Source: Sphingopyxis microcysteis (GTDB taxonomy: Bacteria > Pseudomonadota > Alphaproteobacteria > Sphingomonadales > Sphingomonadaceae). Taken from it: a stretch of DNA of 64,000 nt. This document shows positions 43,612 through 52,053 of this stretch, one piece after another (the stretch's first letter is position 1; the number at the start of each line of letters is the position of its first letter). The stretch is taken from assembly GCF_012274265.1 (NCBI RefSeq), contig NZ_JAANYY010000002.1:496001-560000 (forward strand), given 5' to 3'. Position numbers and translations under genes: made by a program. The notes beneath the pieces were generated by a model. That model ran no database searches. It worked only from the letters and a program-made list of their open reading frames with translations, and was not told where the DNA came from.

Positions 43612-44562
43612 CTAACCGATCCTTCGTTTGATCGCGTCCCAGATCATGCCCGCCGTATCGCTGTTGTTGAACCGGTCGATCGCGACGATGCCGGTGGGCG
43701 AGGTGACGTTGATTTCGGTCAGCCATTCGCCGCCGATCACGTCGATCCCGACAAAGATCAGCCCGCGGTCCCTGAGCGCCGGGCCAAGCGCGGCGCAGAT
43801 TTCCTGTTCGCGCGGGGTCAGCTCGGCCGCCTCGGCATAGCCGCCGACCGCGAGGTTCGAGCGAAATTCGCCCTCGCCGGGTTTGCGGTTGATCGCCCCC
43901 GCGACCTCGCCGTCGACGAGGACGATGCGCTTGTCGCCTTGCGCGACGCTGGGCAGGAATTGCTGGACCATGAAGGGTTCGGGCCACACCTGCCCGAACA
44001 GCTCGACCAGCGCGCCCAAATTGCTGCCGTCGGCGTCGATCTTGAACACCGCCTTGCCGCCATTGCCGTGGAGCGGCTTGATCACGACCGCGCCGTGGCG
44101 CGCCTGAAAATCCTTCACCGCGTCGAGGTCGCGGGTGACCATCGTCGGCGGCATATATTCGGCATAGTCGAGCACGAACACCTTTTCGGGGGCGTTGCGC
44201 ACCGAGACCGGATCGTTGACGACCAAGGTTTCCCCGGCAATGCGTTCGAGCAGCCAGGTGCCGGTCAGGTAGCCGAGGTCGAAGGGCGGGTCCTGCCGCA
44301 TCAGTACAACATCGACGTCGCGGCCCAGGTCGAGGGTGACTTCTTCGCCGAAGCGGTAATGATCGCCCGCCTCGCGCTTCACTTCGAGCACGCGGTGCGC
44401 CTTGGTCGTCAGCCGCCCGGCCTCCCATGTCAGTCCGCGCACGTCGTAATGATAGAGGGTGTACCCGCGTTCGAGCGCTTTCAGCATCAGGTGGAAACTG
44501 CTGTCGCCCCCGATGTTGATATTGTCCATCGGGTCCATTTGCACGGCTGCGCGCAGGGTCAT
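43612..44562 (-). CDS. gshB: Glutathione synthetase
   Basis: GshB joins gamma-glutamylcysteine and glycine with ATP, the last step of glutathione synthesis. The 316-residue protein has the GshB start RAAVQMDPMDNINI, then VLMRQDPPFD and VNDPVSVRNAPEKVFVLDY. The ATP-grasp segments VIKPLHGNGGKAVFKI and IFVGIDVIGGEWLTEINVTS follow. The ATG at 44562 has GGAG upstream; a TTG four codons earlier is less likely. It lies in the conserved lppC/rsmI/yraN/gshB neighbourhood, but here a repeat separates it from yraN. Confidence 0.95.
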   Translation of the reverse strand: MTLRAAVQMDPMDNINIGGDSSFHLMLKALERGYTLYHYDVRGLTWEAGRLTTKAHRVLEVKREAGDHYRFGEEVTLDLGRDVDVVLMRQDPPFDLGYLTGTWLLERIAGETLVVNDPVSVRNAPEKVFVLDYAEYMPPTMVTRDLDAVKDFQARHGAVVIKPLHGNGGKAVFKIDADGSNLGALVELFGQVWPEPFMVQQFLPSVAQGDKRIVLVDGEVAGAINRKPGEGEFRSNLAVGGYAEAAELTPREQEICAALGPALRDRGLIFVGIDVIGGEWLTEINVTSPTGIVAIDRFNNSDTAGMIWDAIKRRIG

Positions 44563-44583
44563 TCTTGTCTCCAATCATTCTCT

Positions 44584-44712
44584 CCCTCCCCTTCAGGGGA
44601 GGGCAGCGAGACTTGGTTCGGCAAAGCCGGACCTAGTCGCAGCGGGTGGGGTCCATCGGCCTCGCGCTACTTCGCGAGACCCCACCCCAACCCCTCCCCT
44701 GAAGGAGAGGGG
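44584..44712. repeat. Composite stem-loop repeat (family C), right inner hairpin missing
   Basis: Outer palindromes CCCTCCCCTTCAGGGGAGGG and CCCCTCCCCTGAAGGAGAGG. The left inner hairpin is GGTTCGGC/GCCGGACC between GACT and AGTC. The right half has lost its inner hairpin and instead has the CTCGCG...CGCGAG stem. It lies between gshB and yraN. Confidence 0.88.
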
Positions 44713-44732
44713 CTTTAAGCGTTTCAGCATCC

Positions 44733-45083
44733 TCACGGCTGCCAGACGTGGACCAGATGGCGTGGCAGGCGCCCCGGCGCAAGAAGCATCACGTCGATAC
44801 GGATGTCGTCGTCTGGCCGGGCAAAGCGCGGGCTGAGCATTTCCGCCGCCGCCGCGACGCGGCGCAGGCGATATTGGTCGATCGCGAGGTCGAGGTCTTC
44901 GGGGCGTTCGCGCCATTTTACCTCGATGAAGGCGACGATGCGCCCGCGCCGCGCGACCAGATCGACTTCGCCCGCCGCGACGCGCAATCGTTCGCCCAGG
45001 ATGCGCCAGCCGTGGAGGCGCAGCCACCATGCCGCGCGGCGCTCGGCCTTGCGGCCGCGCGCTTCGGCGGCGGCGCGCTTCAA
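44733..45083 (-). CDS. YraN family endonuclease-like protein (UPF0102)
   Basis: The 116-residue protein belongs to the UPF0102/YraN family, with a restriction-endonuclease-like fold of unknown role. GRKAERRAAWWLRLHGWRIL is the N-terminal helix, and the nuclease-like motif is GEVDLVARRGRIVAFIEVKWRE, with Asp, Glu and Lys at the expected active-site positions. Its start overlaps the rsmI end by four bases (ATGA), so it is coupled to rsmI. The location next to rsmI and lppC is conserved in many proteobacteria. Confidence 0.9.
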   Translation of the reverse strand: MKRAAAEARGRKAERRAAWWLRLHGWRILGERLRVAAGEVDLVARRGRIVAFIEVKWRERPEDLDLAIDQYRLRRVAAAAEMLSPRFARPDDDIRIDVMLLAPGRLPRHLVHVWQP

Positions 45084-45940
45084 TCGGCATCCTTCAGCGC
45101 GAGCGCGCGGGCATAAACGTCGTGGCGATCGAGCCCGAAGCGTTTGGCGACCGCTTTCGCGGCCTGTGCGACCGGCTTGTCGGCCATCGCTTGGCGCAGC
45201 GCCGCGGCGAGTGTCGCGTCATCGGCCGCTTCGGGGGCCGCTTCGCCGGGCGGGGCGACGACGATGACGATCTCGCCCTTCGGCGGCGCGTCGGCATAAC
45301 GCGCGGAAAGCTCGCGCAGCGTGCCGGTGACGCATTCCTCGTACAGCTTGCTGATTTCGCGCGCGACCGCCGCCTCGCGGTCGCCCAGTCCCTCGGCGAG
45401 CGCGGCGAGGGCGGCGGCGAGGCGCGGGCCGCTTTCGTAGAAGACGAGGCTGGCGCGCAGCCCCGCAAATTCGGCGATCGCGTCGGCGCGCGCCTTCGTC
45501 TTGTTGGGCAGGAAGCCCGCGAACAGGAAGCGGTCGCTCGGCAATCCCGACAGGGTGATCGCGGCGATCGCGGCGCAGGGGCCGGGCAGGGTGGTGACGT
45601 GCCGCCCGGCGGCGCGCGCATCGCGCACCAGCTTGTATCCGGGGTCCGAAATCAGCGGCGTTCCCGCATCCGACACCAGAACGACAATTTCGTCTGCCAT
45701 ACGGCCGATCAGCGCCGCGCGCGTCCGCTCGTCGCTATGGTCATGATAGGGGGTCATCGGCACGCGCAGGCCAAGATGTGAAAGCAGCTTTGCCGTGACG
45801 CGGGTATCCTCGGCGGCGATCAGGTCGGCGCGCCCCAGCACCGCCGCGGCGCGCGCGCTGATGTCGCCGAGGTTGCCGATGGGGGTCGCGACGATATAGA
45901 GACCGGGCAAGGGAGAATTTGAGATGGTCGAATCTGGCAT
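45080..45940 (-). CDS. rsmI: 16S rRNA (cytidine(1402)-2'-O)-methyltransferase
   Basis: RsmI methylates the ribose of C1402 in 16S rRNA at the decoding site. The 286-residue protein has the tetrapyrrole-methylase fold: LYIVATPIGNLGDIS, DLIAAEDTRVTAKLL, the SAM-binding VVLVSDAGTPLISDPG and RFLFAGFLPNKTKAR. The C-terminal helical part ends VYARALALKDAD. The ATG at 45940 is the best fit for family length, although its ribosome site is weak. It overlaps the 5' end of the divergent lppC gene by 17 bases. Confidence 0.94.
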   Translation of the reverse strand: MPDSTISNSPLPGLYIVATPIGNLGDISARAAAVLGRADLIAAEDTRVTAKLLSHLGLRVPMTPYHDHSDERTRAALIGRMADEIVVLVSDAGTPLISDPGYKLVRDARAAGRHVTTLPGPCAAIAAITLSGLPSDRFLFAGFLPNKTKARADAIAEFAGLRASLVFYESGPRLAAALAALAEGLGDREAAVAREISKLYEECVTGTLRELSARYADAPPKGEIVIVVAPPGEAAPEAADDATLAAALRQAMADKPVAQAAKAVAKRFGLDRHDVYARALALKDAD

Positions 45941-47138
45941 GACGCCGAAAATGGCAGAAACTGCTGCCGAGCGCCAAGCATATGCATCGCCGCGGCGGCA
46001 GCTGCTGCGCGGACTCGGCGCGGTGGCGATGGCGGGGTTGCTCGCCGCGTGCCAGGTGGTGCCGAAAAGCAATGGCCCGGCGACGCCGCCGCCGCCCGAA
46101 ACCCCGACCGACAATGTCGGGCCGGGCCTGCCGACCGACACCGATCGCCACCGCGTCGCGCTGCTGGTGCCGCAGACCGGCGCCAACGCCGACGTCGGCA
46201 CCGCGATCGCCAACGCGACGACGCTGGCGCTGCTCGATTCGCGGACCGAGCGTGTGCGCATCACCACCTACGATACCGCGCTGGGCGCCGCCGCGGCGGC
46301 GCGGCAGGCGGTGGCCGATGGCAACAAGCTGATCCTCGGTCCGCTGCTCAGCGAAGATGTCGCCGCGGTCGCGCCGATCGCGCGCGACGCCAAGGTGCCG
46401 GTGCTGAGCTTCTCGAACGACAGCAGCGTCGCGGGCAATGGCGTGTTCATCATGGGCTTTGTCCCCGGCCAGTCGGTCGAGCGCGTCGTCGCTTTTGCGC
46501 GCGGCAAGGGGCATCAGCGCTTTGGCGCCTTGGTGCCGAAGAACGTCTATGGCGACCGTTCGGTCGCGGCCTTCCGCAGCGCGGTCGCCGCCGCGGGCGG
46601 GACGCTGGTCGCCGTCGAAAGCTATGACCGCAGCGCCACTGCGCTGACCGGCGCGGCGCGGCGGATCGCCAATGCCGGCGCGATCGATGCGGTGCTGATC
46701 GCCGACAGCGGCGGCAATGCGATCCGCGCGGTTCCGGTCATCAAGGGCAGCGGCCCGCGCCAGATCCTGGGGACCGAGCTGTGGAACACTGATGCGTCGC
46801 TCGGCAGCAGCCCGGTGATGCGCGGGTCGTGGTTCGCCAGCGTGTCCGACGGGCTCTATGGCCAGCTGGCGGGGAAATATCGCACGCGCTTCGGCAAGGC
46901 GCCGTACCGGCTCGCCAGCCTCGGTTATGACTCGGTGCTGCTGACCGTCCGGATTGCGCGCGACTGGAAACCCGGCACCAGCTTTCCGGTGAACCAGCTG
47001 CTCGCGGCCGACGGGTTCGGCGGCATCGACGGCATTTTCCGCTTCAACAACCGCGGCATTGCACAGCGCGCGCTGGAGGTCAGCGAGATCGGCGCTGGCG
47101 GCTTCCGCGTCGTCGATCCGGCGCCGACAAAATGGTGA
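45924..47138 (+). CDS. Penicillin-binding protein activator (LppC/LpoA-like lipoprotein)
   Basis: The 404-residue protein is a lipoprotein with a twin-arginine-like signal (RRQLLRGLGAVAMAGLLAAC, lipidation on that Cys). A periplasmic binding protein type 1 domain follows, with HRVALLVPQTGANADVGTAI and FIMGFVPGQSVERVVAFARG. This is the LppC family, related to the C-terminal part of LpoA, which activates peptidoglycan synthase PBP1A in enterobacteria; activity here is inferred. The start at 45924 has AAGGGAG upstream; later in-frame ATGs at 45939 and 45951 remain possible. It is divergent from rsmI. Confidence 0.85.
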   Translation: MVESGMTPKMAETAAERQAYASPRRQLLRGLGAVAMAGLLAACQVVPKSNGPATPPPPETPTDNVGPGLPTDTDRHRVALLVPQTGANADVGTAIANATTLALLDSRTERVRITTYDTALGAAAAARQAVADGNKLILGPLLSEDVAAVAPIARDAKVPVLSFSNDSSVAGNGVFIMGFVPGQSVERVVAFARGKGHQRFGALVPKNVYGDRSVAAFRSAVAAAGGTLVAVESYDRSATALTGAARRIANAGAIDAVLIADSGGNAIRAVPVIKGSGPRQILGTELWNTDASLGSSPVMRGSWFASVSDGLYGQLAGKYRTRFGKAPYRLASLGYDSVLLTVRIARDWKPGTSFPVNQLLAADGFGGIDGIFRFNNRGIAQRALEVSEIGAGGFRVVDPAPTKW

Positions 47139-47278
47139 TCGGCGTGGCCTGACCGCCACAGTCGGCCCAAAAAGCGTCGCCTGAATGTCACGCGCGGCCT
47201 TTACGGCGCGTGCGCGTTCACTATATGAACATGGCGTGCGTGGATCGCGCTGATTCCGCGCGCCACCCGTCCACGATC

Positions 47279-47294
47279 AGGAGATACAGCTATA
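47279..47294 (+). promoter_or_regulatory. Shine-Dalgarno sequence and possible non-canonical AUA start of infC
   Basis: AGGAGA at 47279-47284 is the only strong ribosome site upstream of infC. It is 8 bases from an in-frame ATA at 47292-47294, but 20 bases from the first ATG (47304). Non-AUG infC starts are known to allow autoregulation by IF-3. Confidence 0.5.
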
Positions 47295-47303
47295 CCACCG
47301 CCC

Positions 47304-47840
47304 ATGACTCGCCGCCCGATGGCGCCGATGCCGCCGAAAAACGGCCCGCGATACAATGAATTCATCGCCTCGCCCAAGGTCCGCGTGATCGACGAGGAAG
47401 GCGAAAATCTGGGCGTGATGCTGACCGCCGAAGCGATCGAACAGGCCGCCTCCGTCGGGCTGGACCTGGTCGAAGTCTCCCCGAACGCCGATCCGCCGGT
47501 GTGCAAATTCCTCGATGTGGGCAAGTTCAAATACGAAGCCCAGAAAAAGGCGAACCTGGCGCGCAAGAGCCAGAAGACGCAGGAAATCAAAGAGATCAAG
47601 ATGCGTCCGAACATCGACGATCATGATTTCGATGTGAAGATGCGCAAGGTTTTCGACTTCCTGGAGGAAGGCGACAAGGTCAAGATGACCATGCGCTTTC
47701 GCGGCCGCGAGATGAGCCACACCCAGCTTGGCCTGAACGTGCTCCAGCGCGTTGCCGAACTGACGTCGGAAATCGCGAAGGTCGAGGCGCATCCGCGCAC
47801 CGAGGGCCGTCAGATGCTGATGGTGATCGCGCCGAAGTAA
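47304..47840 (+). CDS. infC: Translation initiation factor IF-3
   Basis: IF-3 keeps 30S subunits free and checks start codon choice. The 178-residue protein has the N-terminal domain (NGPRYNEFIASPKVRVIDEE, LVEVSPNADPPVCKFLDVGK), the linker YEAQKKANLARKSQKTQEI, and the C-terminal IKEIKMRPNIDDHDF and VKMTMRFRGREMSH motifs. The start is placed at the first ATG, but the only good ribosome site instead favours an AUA codon at 47292, which would add IPPP in front. ATGs at 47319 and 47328 are less likely. rpmI and rplT, often downstream of infC, are not adjacent here. Confidence 0.95.
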   Translation: MTRRPMAPMPPKNGPRYNEFIASPKVRVIDEEGENLGVMLTAEAIEQAASVGLDLVEVSPNADPPVCKFLDVGKFKYEAQKKANLARKSQKTQEIKEIKMRPNIDDHDFDVKMRKVFDFLEEGDKVKMTMRFRGREMSHTQLGLNVLQRVAELTSEIAKVEAHPRTEGRQMLMVIAPK

Positions 47841-47848
47841 GCAATTCG

Positions 47849-47980
47849 ATCCTCCCTGTCGCGCAGCGATGGGGAGGGGGACCGTCCCCGCGAAAGCGGG
47901 GATGGTGGAGGGGCCGCGTTATAGCCCCTCCGTCAGCGCTTCGCGCTGCCATCTCCCCATCGCTGCGCGACAGGGAGGAT
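47849..47980. repeat. Intergenic inverted repeat (family D)
   Basis: ATCCTCCCTGTCGCGCAGCG plus ATGGGGAGG is mirrored at 47952-47980. Between them are smaller complementary parts, including CCCCGCG and CGCGGGG-like segments. Both arms carry GCGCAGCG here. It ends at the first base of the stop codon of the NRDE gene. Confidence 0.92.
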
Positions 47981-48681
47981 TAGGCGTCAATCCGAAATTC
48001 CAGGGCGGTCGTTCCGATGGGGCGGCCGCCCTTTTCGTATCGGCGCTCGATCATTTTCGCCGTGCCGTCCGCCGCCGCCACAACCAGCGTCGACGCGCGC
48101 GTGCCATAGACGTCGCCGCGCAGGAACAGCGCCGGGTCGCTTGTCGCGGTCAGCGTGTCGAGCAGGCCTTCGGGGTCTGCGCGCGCTTCGACCACCGCGG
48201 CCAATGCGGCGCGCAGGCGCTCGGCGCGCGGGCAGGGCGTGTCGACGGGCTCGTTGGCGAGCGCGTGGACACCAGCGCCGAGCGTGGCGATCTGCGGCAG
48301 CGGCCGATTGGTCAGCAAGCGTACCCGCTCGCCGTCGACAGCCAGCAGGTTGAAGGCGTTGAAACCGTCGAGGTCGGTTGCGGCCGGATCGGCAAACCGC
48401 CCGTCACCGCGCAGCATGTCGGTGACGAGCGCGCCGCGCGATTCCTTCGCCGGATCGGGCATCGCGCCGCGCACATTGGTGACCACGACCGCGCGGCCGC
48501 TCGGCGCATGAACGCCAAGCCACGTCCCGCCCGCCTGCAAATCGCGCCCGGCGACGATACCGCTGCCATCGTCCCATGGGTGAAGCGGCGCGGCGGCGCG
48601 CGCGTGAAATTCGTCGCGGTTGCCGATGAGGATGAGCGGCCAGTCGGGGTGGACGCGGTGGGCGAGGGCGACGACGCACAT
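47980..48681 (-). CDS. NRDE (TANGO2-like) family protein
   Basis: The 233-residue protein begins MCVVALAHRVHPDWPLILIG, where Cys2 would be exposed after Met removal, as in Ntn-hydrolase-like members of this family. The name-giving NRDE motif is present in ILIGNRDEFHAR, followed by GRDLQAGGTWLGVH and VVVTNVRGAM. Family members include eukaryotic TANGO2; a role in heme or acyl-CoA handling has been proposed for some members, but it is not settled. The ATG at 48681 gives the Cys2 start and was chosen over an upstream frame that lacks this feature. Confidence 0.88.
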   Translation of the reverse strand: MCVVALAHRVHPDWPLILIGNRDEFHARAAAPLHPWDDGSGIVAGRDLQAGGTWLGVHAPSGRAVVVTNVRGAMPDPAKESRGALVTDMLRGDGRFADPAATDLDGFNAFNLLAVDGERVRLLTNRPLPQIATLGAGVHALANEPVDTPCPRAERLRAALAAVVEARADPEGLLDTLTATSDPALFLRGDVYGTRASTLVVAAADGTAKMIERRYEKGGRPIGTTALEFRIDA

Positions 48682-48846
48682 GGCGCGCCTATCGCGATCT
48701 CGGCGCGGCTTGCCAAGCGCCTTGGCAGGTCGCCGCGACATCTTTGTTTCGGTCACGCCGCCAGTGTGTTATATCATTAGCGCACCGACGTTGCCGAGGG
48801 GCGCGGCGGTCTGCGCGTTACAATCTTTCTGGGGAGGGAGATCATC

Positions 48847-49284
48847 ATGACCGAAGCTGGAAAAACGCCGTGGCACTTGTGGGTCGTCGGGATCATATCA
48901 TTGCTGTGGAACGCGTTCGGCGCGTTCGATTACGTCATGACAAAGCTGAAGAACCCCGATTACATGGCCGCCTTCACCGCGGAGCAACAGGCGTATTTCT
49001 ATAGCTTCCCGCTATGGGCGAATGTCGGCTGGGCGCTGGGTGTTTGGGGGTCGGTGCTGGGGTCAATGCTGCTGCTCGCGCGCAGCCGGCATGCGGTGAC
49101 GGCATTTCTGGTTTCGCTCGTCGGCCTGGCGATCAGCAGCGTCTATCAGTTCGGCATGCATTATGGCGATTTGCAGCGCATGTTCGGGACGTTCCCGATG
49201 ATCTTTACCGCCGTAATCTGGGTGATCGTGATTGCGCTGTTCCTGTATGCCCGGGCGCAGGCGGCGAAGGGTGCGCTGCGGTAA
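48847..49284 (+). CDS. Small four-helix membrane protein, conserved in sphingomonads
   Basis: The 145-residue protein has four predicted membrane helices: HLWVVGIISLLWNAFGAFDY, LWANVGWALGVWGSVLGSML, HAVTAFLVSLVGLAISSVYQF and MIFTAVIWVIVIALFLYARA. The order WNAFGAFDYVMTKLKNPDYM and the phenylalanine-tyrosine pair YFYSFPLWANV look conserved within the group from memory. Such proteins are often labelled sugar transporters without evidence; function is unknown. GGGGAGGGAG precedes the ATG. It is flanked by two family D repeats at some distance. Confidence 0.78.
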   Translation: MTEAGKTPWHLWVVGIISLLWNAFGAFDYVMTKLKNPDYMAAFTAEQQAYFYSFPLWANVGWALGVWGSVLGSMLLLARSRHAVTAFLVSLVGLAISSVYQFGMHYGDLQRMFGTFPMIFTAVIWVIVIALFLYARAQAAKGALR

Positions 49285-49295
49285 GTTGCTTTTAA

Positions 49296-49430
49296 ATCCT
49301 CCCTGTCGCGAAGCGATGGGGAGGTGGCAGCCCGCAGGGCTGACGGAGGGGCAAAGACGCAACGTCGCGGCCCCTCCACCGCCGTCTGCGGCGGCGGTCC
49401 CCCTCCCCATCGCTTCGCGACAGGGAGGAT
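49296..49430. repeat. Intergenic inverted repeat (family D), arm-matched variant
   Basis: ATCCTCCCTGTCGCGAAGCG plus ATGGGGAGG mirrors at 49402-49430. Compared with the 47849 copy, the arm reads GCGAAGCG instead of GCGCAGCG, and the opposite arm carries the matching change. It separates convergent genes. Confidence 0.92.
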
Positions 49431-49456
49431 TATATGGCCGCAATTCGCCGCGGCTC

Positions 49457-50974
49457 CTACCGCGCCCGAATAAACGCGCGCACGTCCGCCGACAATTTGC
49501 TGCGGTCCTCGTCGCGGATATACATCATATGGCCCGCGCCATAGTAAGTGTAGGTGATCCGGTCCTGCGGGATGCCGGTGCGTGACAGCGCGTATTCGGC
49601 GGCGAAAAAGGGCGTCGCGAAATCATACCAGCCCTGTGCGACGAGCACCTTCAACCCCGAATTTTCGCGCAAGGCCTGCCCGATATAGGGTGCGACGTTG
49701 AGGTACGCGTTGCTGTCGCGGCCGCCGATGCGCCAGTCCCACTGGCCGCCGATGCCGCCGATCGACTGATATTCGCGGTCCGTCTTGAACCCCAGCCCGT
49801 CGCGGCTCCAGCTGTTGATCGCAGCGGTGTAGCTCGCGTCGATGCCATAGAAGCTCGGATCATTGTCCGGCCCTTCGCCCGCATTGTCATAATCCTTGCC
49901 CGTATAACGACTGTCGAGGCGGCCGACGGTGAGGCCTCGGTCGCGCAGCAATTCCTTGTAGAAGCGCTGCGGCGTCACGCGGAGGTCCGCCTGTTCGAGA
50001 TAGGTCTCCGAAAGCCCCGTGAAGCGCGCGAGCTCGCGGCGGATCGCGGCGCGCTCCTCGCCCTGCAATTTCTGTCCCTTGAGCAGCGCGGTGGCATAGG
50101 GGCCGATCGCCCACTGGCGCGCTTCCTCGGCAAAGGCTTCGGGCGAAGTGCCGGTCGCCTTGCCGTGATAGAGCGCGGTCACCGCCATCGACGGCAGGTT
50201 GGTGATCGGCGACAGCTCGTTGCCCGGCGTGTCGGCGCCCGCCGCGAAATCGAGCACGGTTGAAATCAGGATCAGCCCGTTGAACGCGACGTCATTATAG
50301 GTCGCGTTCATCAGCTGGTGCGCGACCGCGGCGGTGCGCGTCGTGCCATAGCTTTCGCCGCCCAGATATTTGGGGCTGTTCCAGCGGCCATTGTCGGCGA
50401 GCCAGCGGCGGATCACCTCGGCCACCAGCTTGGCGTCCTGCGTCACCCCATAATAATCCTTGGGGTCGGCCTTGCCGATCAGGTGCGAAAAGCCCGTCCC
50501 CGGGGGGTCGATGAACACGACGTCGGTGACGTCCATCAGTGCGTCGGGATTGTCCACGATCGGATAGGGCGGGGCGCCGTCGTCGACCCCGGTGCCGGGG
50601 ATCGCGGCGCGCTTCGGCCCGAACGCGCCCATCATCAACCAGACGGTTCCCGACCCGGGGCCGCCGTTGAACAGGAAGGTGACGGGGCGGTTCGGGTCGC
50701 GCGGTTCCTTGACGTAGGAGGTGGTGACGACGGCGACTTCGGGCACGCCGTCCTTGTTCTTGATGATCGTCTCGCCGATCGTCGCGGCGTAATTGATCCG
50801 CTGACCGCCGAAGGTGCCGCTGAGTTTCGTCGTGCGGACCTGCGGTTCGTAATCGGCGGGCTTTTCGGCCTTTGCCTTCGCGGCGCCAGCATCGTCGCGC
50901 TTGTCCTGCGCATGAAGCGCGGCGGGCGCGGCGACGGCGAGCGCCAGAGCGATAAGCGACAGACCCGATTTCAT
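49457..50974 (-). CDS. Secreted serine carboxypeptidase (peptidase S10)
   Basis: The 505-residue protein has a signal peptide (MKSGLSLIALALAVAAPAAL) and the S10 carboxypeptidase fold. TFLFNGGPGSGTVWLMMGAF supplies the oxyanion hole, VVFIDPPGTGFSH is a second hallmark, and GGESYGTTRTA carries the nucleophile Ser208. The catalytic His is expected in ITYTYYGAGHMMYIRDE near the C-terminus. It is expected to release C-terminal residues from peptides in the periplasm. The ATG at 50974 has GGAGGAAA upstream. It is well placed with the S9 peptidase and other secreted hydrolases as part of a peptide-scavenging set. Confidence 0.92.
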   Translation of the reverse strand: MKSGLSLIALALAVAAPAALHAQDKRDDAGAAKAKAEKPADYEPQVRTTKLSGTFGGQRINYAATIGETIIKNKDGVPEVAVVTTSYVKEPRDPNRPVTFLFNGGPGSGTVWLMMGAFGPKRAAIPGTGVDDGAPPYPIVDNPDALMDVTDVVFIDPPGTGFSHLIGKADPKDYYGVTQDAKLVAEVIRRWLADNGRWNSPKYLGGESYGTTRTAAVAHQLMNATYNDVAFNGLILISTVLDFAAGADTPGNELSPITNLPSMAVTALYHGKATGTSPEAFAEEARQWAIGPYATALLKGQKLQGEERAAIRRELARFTGLSETYLEQADLRVTPQRFYKELLRDRGLTVGRLDSRYTGKDYDNAGEGPDNDPSFYGIDASYTAAINSWSRDGLGFKTDREYQSIGGIGGQWDWRIGGRDSNAYLNVAPYIGQALRENSGLKVLVAQGWYDFATPFFAAEYALSRTGIPQDRITYTYYGAGHMMYIRDEDRSKLSADVRAFIRAR

Positions 50975-51077
50975 ATTTTCCTCCCCGGTTGCGACGCGGA
51001 CGCTAGGCCGCGCACGGGGAGGAGACAAGGTTACTTGTCGGTTACAAAGGGACTTTGGTCGAAGGGATATCGCGCGA

Positions 51078-52046
51078 TCACCGCCGCAACAAGATCTGGT
51101 CCATCACCCATGCGGTGTGTGCGCCGCTTTCGCCCGTCGACGGATGCAAAGCCCGCCCGGCGAGGTGGTCGCGCATCGCTTCGACGTGGAAATATTGCAC
51201 GGCTGGAGGGTTTTCGATGATGCGTTCGACCATTTCGTCGCCGCGGACCAGCCGCAGCGGTTCTTCGTCGAAGATCGAGAAGGTGATCCGGCCCGTGCAG
51301 CCCGTGATTTCGACGCGGTCCTGCCGGTCTGCGGCGCCGAAGTTCCAGCTGCCCGAACCGGTGACGCCGCCGCCGTGCAGCCAGCAACCCGTCACCGCGT
51401 CCGCCGCGCTGTAGCGGCCTTGCTGGTTGACCGCGAAACCCGCGACGTCGGTCACTTCGCCGAACAGCCAGCAGAAAAGGTCGAGGCCGTGGCTTGCGAG
51501 GTCGTCGAAATAGCCGCCGGGGGCGACTGCCGCGTCGACGCGCCAGTTGTCCCCGGCAAGGTCGGCGGGGCTGGCGGCCTTGGTCAGCGTCCAGTGGACG
51601 TGCCGCACCGCGCCGATTTCGCCGTCGTCGAGCCACGCGCGGATCTGCCGAAAGCGGGGGAGCGAGCGCCGATAATAGGCGATGAACAGCGGCACGTCCT
51701 GTGCGGCGAAGGCATCGCGGATGCGCACGCAGGCGGCGTGATCGGGCGCCATCGGCTTTTCGATACAGCACGGCTTGCCCGCGCGGGCGACGGCAAGCGC
51801 ATAGGCTTCGTGGCTGTCGGGCGGCGTCGCGATATAGACGGCGTCGATTTCGGGCGAATGGATCAGCGCCTCGGCGCTCGCGAACACATGCGGCACGCCA
51901 TGGCGCGCGGCATAATATTCCGCTTTCGCCAGCGTGCGGTTGAACACGCCGTGCAGCGCGAAACCCGCGACCTGCTGGTAGGCGGGGCCGCTCTTGCGCT
52001 CGGTCACGCTGCCGCAACCGATCATGCCCCAGCGGATCATCGTCAT
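51078..52046 (-). CDS. Gfo/Idh/MocA family oxidoreductase
   Basis: The 322-residue protein has the N-terminal dinucleotide-binding motif WGMIGCGSVTERKSGPAYQQ and the sugar-dehydrogenase pattern AVYIATPPDSHEAYALAVAR. GKPCCIEKPMAPDHAAC follows, where Lys of EKP is the usual catalytic residue. WRVDAAVAPGGYFDDLASHG resembles the substrate-domain motif. The family oxidises or reduces sugars and related polyols with NAD(P); the substrate is unknown. It starts 8 bases after the uvrB stop, so it is probably co-transcribed with uvrB. Start codons at 52046 and 52040 are almost equally likely. Confidence 0.88.
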   Translation of the reverse strand: MTMIRWGMIGCGSVTERKSGPAYQQVAGFALHGVFNRTLAKAEYYAARHGVPHVFASAEALIHSPEIDAVYIATPPDSHEAYALAVARAGKPCCIEKPMAPDHAACVRIRDAFAAQDVPLFIAYYRRSLPRFRQIRAWLDDGEIGAVRHVHWTLTKAASPADLAGDNWRVDAAVAPGGYFDDLASHGLDLFCWLFGEVTDVAGFAVNQQGRYSAADAVTGCWLHGGGVTGSGSWNFGAADRQDRVEITGCTGRITFSIFDEEPLRLVRGDEMVERIIENPPAVQYFHVEAMRDHLAGRALHPSTGESGAHTAWVMDQILLRR

Positions 52047-52053
52047 CGAGCGG

